From the NCBI GenBank assembly GCA_023614405.1, contig CM042688.1, positions 71,720,253-71,784,252 on the forward strand: 64,000 nt of DNA. Reading direction: 5' to 3'. Below, piece by piece: positions 10,275 through 20,683 of this stretch. The DNA comes from Avena insularis. Lineage: Eukaryota > Streptophyta > Magnoliopsida > Poales > Poaceae. Position 1 is the first letter of the stretch, and every line of letters starts with the position of its first letter. The translations under genes were made by a program, and so were the position numbers. The notes beneath the pieces are model-generated. The model was not told the DNA's origin. It was given only the letters and a program-made list of their open reading frames with translations, and ran no database searches.

Positions 10275-11240
10275 ATGGATCAAAAGAGATTAGGGGAGTA
10301 TGCTACTCCCACATATGATTATATTCGTCCACCCATCACTCGGCCCACGATTCATGCAGAAACATATGAGATAAAGCCTAAGCTTTTAAGTTTGGTTCAA
10401 CAAAACCAATTTAGGGGCTCATCCGCTGAAGATTCGGGTTTGCACTTAAACACTTTTACTGAAATTTGCGACATGATGCGTATTAAGGATGTAGATCCAA
10501 ATGTTGTTAAATTGAGATTGTTTCCTTTCTCTGTTAGAGGAAAGGCTAAGGATTGGTTGCTAGCTCTACCAAAGGGCACTATTAAACCTTGGGAGGAATG
10601 TACTAACTTGTTTATGACTAAATTTTCACCCCAGCTAATACTATGCAGCTAAGACCAACATTACAAGCTTTATACAAGAAGACCATGAGCCACTAGAGCT
10701 TGCGTGGGAAAGGATGAAAGAAGCCATAATGAACTGTCTTAGTCATGGGATGGAAGAGTGGCTTATATTACATTTTTTTTATAATGGTCTTAACACAATG
10801 TCTAAGTCTATGCTAGAAACTATAGCAGGAGGAATAATCATAGGAAAGCAAGTGAGTGTTGCAAAGATGTTACTTGATGATATGCAAAACAACCATGCCC
10901 AATGGCATGTGGAAATAACCTCGAAGAGATAAAGGACAAAGACCGTGGAGGCTCAGCTGGGTAAGGTAGCTGAGAGCCAAGCTCTCATACTAGTAAAGTT
11001 TGCTAGAAAACCCGAGCCAAATCCAGTACAAGACCTCAAGATGATGAGGGTGGTAACCAATGAAGAAAAACCTAAAGAGCTAGATTATAGCAACGCGCCA
11101 ACACCGGAATATACCGTGGAATATCTCTTGAAGATGATCACCATGAAGAATCCATGTATAGAACAAGGTAATGATGATATGTACCAACAATTTATACAAC
11201 AGGTAGCATCTGAAGTTCGTGATTCAGAGATGGAGTATTA
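10275..11240 (+). pseudogene. gag: Element F gag, broken
   Basis: The likely start is ATG 10275 (MDQKRLGEYATPTYDYI). The gag core follows: EIKPKLLSLVQQNQFRG, LRLFPFSVRGKAKDWLLAL, and then, in another frame from about 10650, ELAWERMKEA and HFFYNGLN. TAG at 10650-10652 marks the first break and the rest runs in a shifted frame, with a further stop at 10930. The same motifs at the same spacing occur in gag of A and E. The segment after 10945 is the linker towards protease. Confidence 0.8.
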
Positions 11241-11754
11241 AAAAACTAGTTGATAAGCTTCCAGCTAAGCTAGATGATATATTTGAGCCTACTATTCAAA
11301 TTAATTTGGGAGTCAATGAGATATCCGCACTTTGTGATCTTGGTGCGAGCGTCTCAAAAATTTCCAAAAGCTTAATCGGCAAATTAAACTTGGGGCCATT
11401 TGTTACAACTGAATTGAGGCTCCATCTAGCTGATTCAACTTATAAACAAGCCATTGGGATTAAAGAAAGATAGTTGTTGAAATTAAAGGTAGTCCCGCTC
11501 TTATTGATCTTGTTATTGTGGACATGCCTGAAGATCCCATAGCACCTATAATTCTAGTTAGGCCATTCCTAAGAACTATTAAAGCTTTGATTAATTTACA
11601 TGAAGGGAATGTGAGAATAGGGCTACCATCTAGAGATCCTTTTATAGTCCACTTCCCTAGGAAAAATAAGGCCAAGCCTAATGATGATTATGGTGTAATT
11701 ACTTTAAAAGCTAACTATTTCGGAGTGGGTGTTCCACTTCTTAAACCTAAGTGA
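11219..11754 (+). pseudogene. Element F retropepsin-like protease, frameshifted
   Basis: The first part (11219-11473) carries the active-site loop CDLGASVSKIS (Asp at residue 40), with the catalytic D-L-G-A intact. A frame change near 11470 leads into 11518-11754, which has PIILVRPFLRTIKALI, the counterpart of the C-terminal LGRSFLRT motif in A. The stop at 11752-11754 is followed by AAGCGCTTTATGGGCGGCAACCC, the non-coding region that follows the coding block in this class. No RT follows, so the enzyme block is deleted, as in A and E. Confidence 0.8.
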
Positions 11755-12790
11755 TTGCCATCAAGGTCAAGCTAATTGACCTTAACTAGAAGCGCTTTAT
11801 GGGCGGCAACCCATGTAAAATAAATTTTTCTTTATGTATTAGTTTTTGTTGTGTTAGTTTTGTTTTGTTTGTTTTTTCTTTTAATAAAGAGTGTTCAAGA
11901 AGACCTTTGGAGAGAGGAGAATAAACAAGGTAATCCTCTATATTTTATTTTGTTAACACTTGTCCTAAGAAGTATTGCTAGATATTTACTTAGTATAGTT
12001 GTTGTTATTTTGTCCTTTTGATAAGATGTGCAAAGGCACACAGAGCTTCTAATCAAAAAATTGAGTTTTGTATCTCACATTGTCCTTAACGACCACTAGT
12101 ACGGCCGGAAAGGACCGTACCATGTGCCCATACCACATCAAGCCGAAGGAAGATAGAAAATCTGTTTTTTGTCGCAGGTATCATCAATGCCGATAACGAC
12201 CACTGGTACGGTCGGACGCACCCGTACCGCGCGATCGTACCGTACTCCTCGAGCAAACATCAGATTTCAAGCAAAGGTACCGAACCGATAACAAGCCGGT
12301 GTCAGACGCATCAGTACGCAAATGCACCGCACCTGCTTTGAGCTGTTGCCCCCAAGGTAAGTCTCCTGGTATAGGGCGGGCTAAATACCATGCGCTTACC
12401 ACGAACACGCCATATTCTGCCCGAGGAGGTAACCTAAAAGATCCCCAAAATCAATTTTCTCTTTCTTCTTCCTCCAAACTCCAAACCACCTCCATTGGAT
12501 CTTCAAATTTACTTAATCTTTCTTTGATTCCTCGCACTCATTTGATATAAGGTATGATTCTCCTCCGATCCTCAACTTATTTATGCAAAAGCTTCACTCA
12601 ATCATTCATCATTGCTAATCTAGACTTTGGTATTGTTCTTGATTCAATTTGATATTGAGCATGCTTAGTATTATTTTTAGAGGAGTTTATTTTGTAGTTA
12701 GTGTAGGGAATCACTTATGCTATATATCTATTGGAAAAAATAGTTTATTAGCAATCTTTATTTACTTTGTCCTATTTTTATTATTATTAG
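11755..12790 (+). other. Element F non-coding region between protease and ATHILA ORF
   Basis: No ORF of note. Two copies of AACGACCACT(A/G)GTACGG lie near 12088 and 12195, followed by further CCGTAC/GTACGG inverted motifs to about 12240. Related units occur in E at 18104-18480 and near 47690 in the 3' part of F. A pyrimidine-rich leader precedes the ATG at 12791. Confidence 0.6.
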
Positions 12791-13848
12791 ATGAACACGA
12801 GGAGTCGTACACGTGAGATGGCTGCAGAATCCTCTGCAGCACCCATTGAGACGTTGACCCCCGAGTCACTTGGCATAGAGTTCACCGAGGAGTTCTAGCT
12901 GAACTGTTTCAATCGTCTTAAGCTCCGAGAAATCAAGTCCACCAAGAGGGTGTGTCCCTATATCCTAAACCAACTTGGCATTCATGCTGATTTTGATTTA
13001 CTTTACAATAATGTTGGTTTGTATGATTTTGTCTTTCAGGATGTTGCCACATATCACCGCTTGGCGCTTGAGTTCTTCAACACCTTGACACACACAATGG
13101 ATCCTTATGGTTGTACCGAGGAAGAAAGGCCCAGAGTTGATCGCATCAATTTTCGCCTTATGAACTGTGAGTACAACTTAACACTCAGACAATGGGCTCA
13201 ATACTTTGGGTTTGCTAACAACATAACCGATGTATGCACAACTACTTTTGTTTTAGATCCTTCCCCTTTGCAGTACTTTAATTTGATGATAATTCATGGA
13301 AACACACTAAAGGGGAACCAAATTGATCACCCTACTATTTGATATTTATTCTATGTGATTGCTAACACTTTGCAGGCACGTGGTGAGTTTACTAGAGTTA
13401 ATGAGGACGACATGTTGATCCTTGCAAAAGCTGCTACTATTATTGTAAGTTAACGCCAAATTTGGGTGCTCTTCTCGTGTTTTACCTTAAGCATCAGGCT
13501 CTTCAATCTCGAGGACCCATATGTGGAGGAGTTGTGACTGTTCTTGCACGCGCACTTCGCATCAACCTAGATAACATCCAACTGCTGATAGGAAGTCATT
13601 GTCTCAGTCTCTCTACTCTGAGAGCATGTTGTATGGCTTCTAAAACTCATGTTAGATATTTCTTCGATAGACCTGGAGCCAATCACTTGATCCCAACTCC
13701 TTTGCCTAACGGTTTATTCTCTATCGAGGATGGACGTTTGTGTTTTGACGCGTAGGTTGAAGCTAATCTACCTCAACAAGAAGTACCTATGGGAGGAGGA
13801 GAAGATGAAGAAGTAGAACAAGGAGGACCCGAACAAGATGAGCAACCA
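12791..13848 (+). pseudogene. Element F ATHILA ORF-1-like protein, 5' part
   Basis: ATG 12791 (MNTRSRTREMA). An in-frame TAG lies near 12896. The central part contains YILNQLGIHADFDLLY, LALEFFNTLT and LRQWAQYFGF, which align with VGLRVDFDL, LTYEFLTSF and ITFQ in element E; this matches the ATHILA ORF-1 family of plant gypsy elements, whose function is unknown. A stop near 13340 and a frame change near 13450 follow, then an acidic C-terminus (EDEEVEQGG). Element E interrupts the last exon at 13848; the reading frame resumes at 35663 with PKYYTTYEDIYALDG and ends at 35745. Confidence 0.7.
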
Positions 13849-15297
13849 TGATAGTTGTGATATTCGACATATTTTTGATGGTTTTTATCAATGATTTTCT
13901 TCTAGATTTGATTGTTTTCTAGCTTTATCTAACGCTAATACTTCGGTAGCAAAGAAAACTTGGTTTTTAATGTGTGTTTTAGGTTCTGAACATCAACGGA
14001 AGGTTTTAACAAGAGAAACACAATATTCAGGCGAAAATAAGCAAGTCTCTTTTTGGAAGCAATCAAGGGAGGCATACAGAAGCTTTGAGGAGCAACTGTA
14101 TGGCAGGAATATCTTTTCGATCGTATAATTGCCACCGTATAGTTACCGCCGCCTCCGTCTTGTCAAAAGGGACAACTTTCGTGAAGAGGCCAGACACGAA
14201 ATCATAACATAGCGGCCGTCGTCCCATCCAGAAAGGAGAAAGGAGAGATCCAGAGAAGAAGGGGAAGACGTTCTTCATCTCGCTCCACGATCTTCGACCT
14301 CCTAGCCATCACACACTCATAGCCATTACTTGTACTTGAGAGAGAGAGAGATCTTCACTTTGCAAGATTAGGGTTTGATATTGTTTCTTCCTATCTTGAA
14401 TTGTGTTGGATTAGTTTTCTATTCTTATTGCGGATCTCCACGGTAATATCGAGAAGAACTCCCTTTATTGAATTATATCAATGATGCTTTCTTATCTCAT
14501 GTGTGAGTAAGTTCCTTGGGCATGGGAGATGTAAGGGATTGGTGAGATGTGATGTGCCTCCATATATTTTCCATTAGTTTGTAACTGATTTTAATTACTA
14601 TATTATGTGTGCTTGACTATCTGTGGGATGCCTAATGCTTGTTGTCCAATTAATGGCCCAGACAACATGATGCTTTGTTCTACATAGATAGGATCGTGTT
14701 CGCTAGCACACCGGCGACCCCCAAGTGACACGAGGATATCAACGGGAAACTAGTTTGACTCGAGGATCATGAGGAACCACTGTGCTTATTGCATTAGTCT
14801 GATCCAAGGAGCTTAATTGCTAAGCAACCTGAAGGGACTGACCATGGTTTTGGTAACAGGCTAGTAGGATTATTGAAGTTGGGATGATATCTACCAAGAG
14901 AAGTTTCGGCTAATTATGGGTTGCTCGCCTACACATATATTTATAAGATTATAATTGTTACACTTATCATTCGTCCACCTAGCATAGTCACTATCACCAT
15001 GAACTATATCTCCCTCCTCCTTGTTTGTCATCTGCAGAAAACCACAAACAATTGAATCGTTCTTTAGTTTTATGCTTTTTATTTCTGAAGTATACATTTT
15101 AGTTTTATTTAAATACATCCAGTTTAATCCAAATTTCATTCTTATTTCCACACTTGCAGTCAACTCACTCGAAGACCTGTGACAACTTTGAGTGTGAAAG
15201 AGACTTCATTCATAAACACTTACCTTTGGGCTCCCTGTGGGATCGATATATATACTTTGAAACTAGCAACAAATGATCTGTGCACTTCCAAACATCA
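13849..15297 (+). repeat. Element E left LTR
   Basis: Matches 34265-35657. It contains a short GA run near 14338 and a degenerate hairpin motif (CAACTGTATGGC ... CGTATAGTTACC) at about 14093-14150, related to the repeats at 18104-18480. Confidence 0.9.
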
Positions 15298-15307
15298 AGC
15301 TATTTTC

Positions 15308-15325
15308 TAGCGTCGTTGCTGGGGA
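15308..15325 (+). promoter_or_regulatory. Element E primer binding site (tRNA-Asp type, decayed)
   Basis: TAGCGTCGTTGCTGGGGA, ten bases after the LTR; three transitions from the canonical TGGCGCCGTTGCCGGGGA. Confidence 0.75.
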
Positions 15326-15376
15326 GCTAAGCGCTAAGTGTTTGACTCTTGACATTTCAGGTGTTACTATTACAAA

Positions 15377-16886
15377 ATGGTCTCCCTAGGAAACAAAGGG
15401 TTTACACACTCTGGTAGGACCTATTTACCAGATTATATTGAGCGCGCGCCTATTCAAAGGTACACGGAAGTTATTGAAAAATAATTAAGATCAAATAAGG
15501 TTGAAGTTGAAAACTTGAGTGATTTTATGGAAATCATGTCCATTTACAAGACAACTACCAAGAAACCTAAGAAAACTCTCAGAGAATATAGTGCTCCAAA
15601 TTCTACTTTTCTTAAACAGCCAATAGAATTTCCTAATCCTGGAGTTAGGGAATATCAATTTGATGGTGGAATTATTAAAATTTTGTAGGAAAAAGCTTTC
15701 AGTGGAAGGGAAGATGAAGACCAGGAAGACATATTAGAGAGTACGACGATGTGATAACATCGCTTGGACCAAAAGGTTTGCCAAGAGACTTCTCTCGTCT
15801 AAAATTATTTTGTTGGTCTCTTAAAGGTAAGGCTCTAGACTGGTTATATTCTATCCCTCATCATTACACTAAATGTTGGGAAAACTGTATTGTTAAATTC
15901 GTAAACAGGTTTAATCCTTTTAAAAAGGTAATTGAAATCAAAAAGAATATAGGCAACTTTAGTCAGAACGTGGGAGAAAACTACCCACAAGCTTGGGATA
16001 GATTCTTTGGAATGATCAATAGTATTCCTAATCATGGCTATTCTGAATCAACTATTTGCCATTTATTTTACCATGGTCTTAATACTCAATGCAGAGAGTT
16101 CTTGACCTATCAGCAGGAGGATCGATAAATACTTTAACTAATAAAGCATGTTTGGAATTGATGTCTACTAGGGCTAAGAGTGATTCTTTATATAATCCTG
16201 ATTTCGCCACTAAGCTGGAAAAAAGGATATTTCATATAACTCCTGATCTTATGCCTGAAGTACGCAAAACAATGAAAGAAAAAGATATACCTTCTGAACT
16301 TGTTAAGGAAAACAAACTAGACTTGTTACAAGTTTTTACTGAAGAAGATGAAACTAGAAAAGTTTTTCAAGAATTAAAACATCGACAAGCAAAATCTCAT
16401 AATAACCTGCATAATCATTTTCAAAGACATAAAAATATTTTGGCGGAACTCACGAAAAATTATGATGAGATTGGCCAAGAAATAAAATTATTTCACAAGT
16501 ATCTTAGTATGATTGAAACCCAATGTGAACAAATAGCATTAGGTTATCAAATTTTTCTTCAATATGATATAGATATTCCTGTTTCTACTAATGTTGTTAC
16601 AAGGAGAGGTGCAGTTGTTACATGACCATTAGGACCACTAGAATATGAAGCTGAAAAAGATCGAAAGGAGAAAGCCTTGCTCAAAGCAAGCCAAGAATAT
16701 GATACACTGGTGGATCCTCAAGATGAAACTGCTCAAGGAACACAAGATCAAAACATGGAGGAGCAAAATGATGCACAGGATGACCGTTATGACTCTGATG
16801 CAGAGACAGTTGATCCAAGAGAAGAAAAAGAGACAAGCAATGACGATGAAGTTGTTGTAGTAGAAAAGAAGAAGAGCAATAAGTAG
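15377..16886 (+). pseudogene. gag: Element E gag, broken
   Basis: ATG 15377 (MVSLGNKGFTHSG). Two in-frame stops follow (near 15481 and 15687). The gag core appears in a second frame from 15751: LKLFCWSLKGKALDWLYSI, WDRFFGMI and FYHGLNTQCREFL. A third frame (16089-16886) continues with a Lys/Glu-rich helical region and an acidic tail of about 70 residues, interrupted by TGA at 16623-16625. The core order equals that of A and F, but the sequence is clearly divergent, so E belongs to a different family. Confidence 0.75.
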
Positions 16887-17140
16887 CAACAAAAGAAAGC
16901 AACAAAAGAGCATGATCCCCCACAAAAGGTCAAAGACAAGAATAAGAAAGGTGAGAAAAAGCTTCCTTATCCAGATCGAAAAAGAAAGCACCACATCAGG
17001 TAATCTATGATTCTTTCAAAAAGACACTTGGTGATCTTCATCTAGAAATTCCATTTGCGGATGCAGTAAAAGTTCCTACCTATTCTAAATTCCACCGTGA
17101 TATTCTTATTAGAAAGAAAGAAATAACTGAAACCATTGCC

Positions 17141-17686
17141 ATGGTGACTAGTTATCCTGCTAATGGGAAGCTATTGTCTAAATTGGGAGATCCCGGAATA
17201 CCAACTATTTCATGCTCAATTGACAAAATAGATATTCATAATGCCTTGTGTGATTTAGGTGCAGGAGTTAGTGTAATGCCATATTCCCTCTATAAAAGGT
17301 TAGGATTAGGGGAGTATTCCCCTACTACTATCACTTTACAAATGGCTGACAAGTCCACTAAACAACCCATTGGTATGATTGAGGATGTCCTACTTAGAAC
17401 ATATGAGCATGTTATTCCCATTGATTATATTATTCATGAAATGCCAGAGGATGAAAAATTATCGATAATACTTGGAAGAACTTTCCTTAGTACTGCAGGA
17501 GCGTTAGTTGATTGTGTTGAGGGAAAAATAATCTTCAATGTTTATGATGATGAAATCATCCGGTATTTTCCAAAGAAGCTAGAAGCAGGAGAAAGATATA
17601 TTCCACCGGCAAAACGAGTTCATGTGGTAAGTGCCTTCGATAAGGGGCAACCCAAGGTAAGAATTCGAGAACAGATAAGGCATTGA
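17141..17686 (+). CDS. Element E retropepsin-like protease
   Basis: An open 181-codon frame. The active-site loop is NALCDLGAGVSVMP (Asp at residue 38), and the second hallmark, SIILGRTFLSTAGALVD, lies near residues 108-124. The fold and motif spacing fit retropepsins that process gag-pol. The frame is also open upstream of the first Met, so the true N-terminus may be fused to gag. After the stop at 17684-17686 no RT follows; non-coding sequence with repeats begins. Confidence 0.8.
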   Translation: MVTSYPANGKLLSKLGDPGIPTISCSIDKIDIHNALCDLGAGVSVMPYSLYKRLGLGEYSPTTITLQMADKSTKQPIGMIEDVLLRTYEHVIPIDYIIHEMPEDEKLSIILGRTFLSTAGALVDCVEGKIIFNVYDDEIIRYFPKKLEAGERYIPPAKRVHVVSAFDKGQPKVRIREQIRH

Positions 17687-18829
17687 ATTATTCAACCATT
17701 CTTAATAAAATGTTTAATGGGAGTGAACCCATCACATTAATAAAATAAATTACAGAATAAAATGTTCATCGCACTCCTACAACTTTTTCACAAACATTCT
17801 TGTGAAAGCGTGCTCGTGAAGATGCAGTTGTCAAAAAGTAGTAAAAATATCGATTGAACAAGCGTAGAATAAATGTAAAAATAAAAGTTTGAGTTTTATC
17901 TACAAAAACTAGCTTAATCATTTTGTCCAGACTAAAAAGTGAATCTCTAGTTGAGGAGAAGAAGCTCGGTAGTACTAAAAATCCTGCTCTATACATGTTG
18001 TTGGTCGACAATTTTTACTATCATTTTTCTGTCAAAAACAAGGTGTTTAGCTAAGTTTCAGGATAAGAAAGAATTCTCTAAGAAATAGAATTTTTTGATG
18101 ACTACTGAAGGTTTAACGACCAACTATACGGCGGGAATAGAAATTTTGGCTGTATAGTTTGGCCGTATAGATATCTTTGCCATCAACAAATTTTCTTTCA
18201 TAGGCATAGAAGATTTAATGACCAACTATACGACGGGAATAAAAATTATGATAGTATAATTCCGGCCGTATAGATATCGATGCCTTCATCAAATTTCTTC
18301 TCCAGGATACTGAAGGTTTAACAACCAACTATACGGCGGGACCATTTTGATCTGGCCGTATAGTTGCGCCCGTATAGCTGTGATCTAGCATAAAGAAACC
18401 CTAATTGTCGATGCCACTTCAACTATATGGCGGGAACTACTTATCCCGCCCGTATAGTTGCGGCCATATAGTTCTGTGTGACCACTTAATCGCGTCGGGG
18501 CGGCTAGGGTTGTTCTTCCTCCTCACTTTTTCTCTCATATTTTCTCTCCAAACCCCTTAAAACCCACCTAGAACTCTTGATTCTTCGCGGATTTCGTTCG
18601 TTTGAGTTGGGGAATCAATAGATCAGTATGTTTCTCTCCCCATCCATGCTTTATTTTCAAGATTCCATGGTTGAAACTCTCACATTGATCTAGTGGATGA
18701 ACTCAAGCTTATTTTGTTTTCCTTTTGATTTCTTATGTTAGGATTAAATTTTTCCACGTAGAATCATTCGTATATCATGTAGAAACTATATGCCTAAGGT
18801 TTCATGGTGAATTTTTTTAGTGCATCAAG
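17687..18829 (+). other. Element E non-coding region between protease and ATHILA ORF
   Basis: No coding signal. A segment near 17703-17740 resembles the post-coding stretch of F. The region contains the 18104-18480 repeat array, then a pyrimidine-rich leader before ATG 18830. Confidence 0.65.
18104..18480 (+). repeat. Four-unit hairpin-like repeat array
   Basis: Four units at about 18104, 18212, 18307 and 18418, each with AACTATACGGCGGGA or a variant on the left arm and GGCCGTATAG / CCCGTATAGT on the right arm, separated by 15-40 bases. The arms are complementary (ACTATACGG against CCGTATAGT), so each unit can form a stem-loop. Related single units occur in the E LTRs (about 14093 and 34510) and, as TACGG/CCGTA versions, in F. 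Confidence 0.75.
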
Positions 18830-19550
18830 ATGAATAAAATTGGTAGCATTTTTCGCAAGAGCAAGCGCCAACGTGGCGAGAGCTCGGGGCTCCGGGCCGA
18901 GCTCAACAACAAGATGGCCATGGATTCATCAAGGAGGGTGATGCCCACACGTTGGGCCGATGATAGCTTTGTCACCACGGTAGGGTTGAGGGTGGACTTC
19001 GACCTCATGTGTGAAAAAGAAGGGCTATCACTACTCGCCTATGCAAGCCACAATACCTACAACAAGCTCACCTATGAGTTCCTCACCTCTTTCTATGATG
19101 ACCACAAGGAGAAAGGTAATGCCTGCACGGTAAACTACACCATCAACCAGCAGCCCTATGAAATAACTTTCCAATAATTTTGTGATGCTTCCGGTCTCTC
19201 CCACGGAGGAGAGTCAACTGTTACAAATTTATATAGCGTCTCAAGTGGAGAAACTTGGGCGGTTGTTTCTGTTAACGGTGGCAGGGACTTCTACCAGAAG
19301 AAGATGTCCACCATTCAGAACCCAACAATTTGCTACTTTGCCTTGTTCCTTGCCAATACACTGTTGGGAAGAGGATATACCGGTTCCATTGCCAATGCGG
19401 ATATGGTCATGATCACCAAAGCACTTTTCCCCAATGCACCGCAAAGCCCTAGTCCTGCGGCTCTACTCCTCCAACACTTTCGCCACCAGAGCAACAAGAA
19501 GAAAGGTGACATTTGCATTGGTGGATTCGTAACCCACCTTGCCCTAGCAT
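18830..19550 (+). pseudogene. Element E ATHILA ORF-1-like protein, 5' part
   Basis: ATG 18830, open to TAA 19175-19177, then open again in the same frame to the D insertion at 19550. Motifs shared with the F protein: VGLRVDFDLMCEKEGL, LTYEFLTSFYDD and YEITFQ. After excision of D and one copy of AGCAT the frame continues without a shift from 32290 (NITLPIMQPVDGSKLMDVKY), followed by TAG near 32494 and an acidic Asp/Glu/Gln-rich tail to about 32602. The ATHILA ORF-1 family is widespread in Athila elements and its function is not established. Only point stops, no frameshifts, were seen in E's copy. Confidence 0.72.
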
Positions 19551-20100
19551 TGTCGTGGTATTGCCAACGAGTACACCATGGAGGGGTCCTCACAGTGCGT
19601 GTTTAGAGATGTGGGGTAAGGTGGAGAGTTGGTGGGTACGAGGTAACACAGCTTACCGAGCTTCAAGTCCCACAACGGTGGCGGAACTCTACTCCTGCTA
19701 TAAATCACTATAATGGCAATACGCCGAGTTACAGAGATAGGTTCGTTGTGCAAGGTGTTGCATGTTGTACGCAGCAATCTAAGAGGTTGTCTGCCCTAAA
19801 GGCTCCCGCAGGCTGGCTTATAAAGGCGCCAAGACCTAGGGTTTACAAGGAAAGGTCCTTGCCGGACAAGGTAAAGAGTCCTACACAAATACGAACTAGT
19901 CTTCCGTGTCTTGTACTCCAAGGCTCCAAGTATGTCGGTGACTCCTGCGTAGCCTTCCTTTATCCGGCATGGGCCTCCCTTCAGGATCTATCTAACTGGG
20001 CCGCACAACAGGCCATAGGCCTTGCTACCAACTATGGGCCACCCAGGTTAGGCGTATTGGTGACATGCTAAGAGGATACCCATATAGCATATCCCCAACA
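19551..20100 (-). repeat. Element D 3' LTR (550 bp)
   Basis: Minus-strand start TGTTGGGGATATGC at 20100, end CACGACA at 19551. Matches 31735-32284 with a modest number of substitutions and no large indel. Confidence 0.93.
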
Positions 20101-20537
20101 GTAGCCCCCGGAGGACTTTGAAATCTTGCGTCGTCTTTCTCGTTGATCTCCGAATATCCCGTCTAAGTGATGCCGACAATCCGTCAAGCAATATCTCAAA
20201 GGTCTCCCAAAGAACCCTGCAATCCTCTCTATCTTCGCAATGTAGTCGGAGATTCCTTCAGTCTTTGTTTCTAGAGTCGGACAATCTCCGCCTTTGATGG
20301 AATCTTTAGGCATGACTCTTCACTGCAACTGTCAGGAGGATGACATAGGGTACAGCCTACGCTACCTCGAAACTCACAGAAACAGAGAATTAATCATCAG
20401 CTATTTTCACGCGCGCAAAATCCGAAACGGAGGAGCGGCAAAAGACGGAGGACGTGGCGAAATTACCGCACACGTTCACTTCCACGTCAGCAACATTCCT
20501 TCCGTCAGATCTTTTTGCACGAATCTTGACACGAGGC

Positions 20538-20547
20538 TTATATATTT
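20538..20547 (+). promoter_or_regulatory. TATA box of the antisense gene in D
   Basis: TTATATATTT, 137 bp upstream of ATG 20684. Upstream is CCACGTCAGC (20482-20491), an ACGT-core bZIP-type site; downstream in the leader is the telo-box AAAACCCTAAC (20637-20647). These lie outside the LTR, inside the element's unique region, so the gene appears to have its own plant-type promoter. Confidence 0.6.
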
Positions 20548-20683
20548 CCACCACAGCCAATTTATTTCTTTTTACCCACATTCGCTTCCCAGTCTTCGTC
20601 TTCCTCTAGCCGCGCGATCCTTCGAGCTCTTCTGCGAAAACCCTAACTAGAGCCTTTTATTCTTTCACCTTCTCCTTGTTGTA

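Noticed and set aside
16638..16994. A 118-codon hydrophobic minus-strand ORF in element E
   Set aside because: Complement of the acidic and lysine-rich gag tail; Glu/Lys codons read backwards as Phe/Leu.
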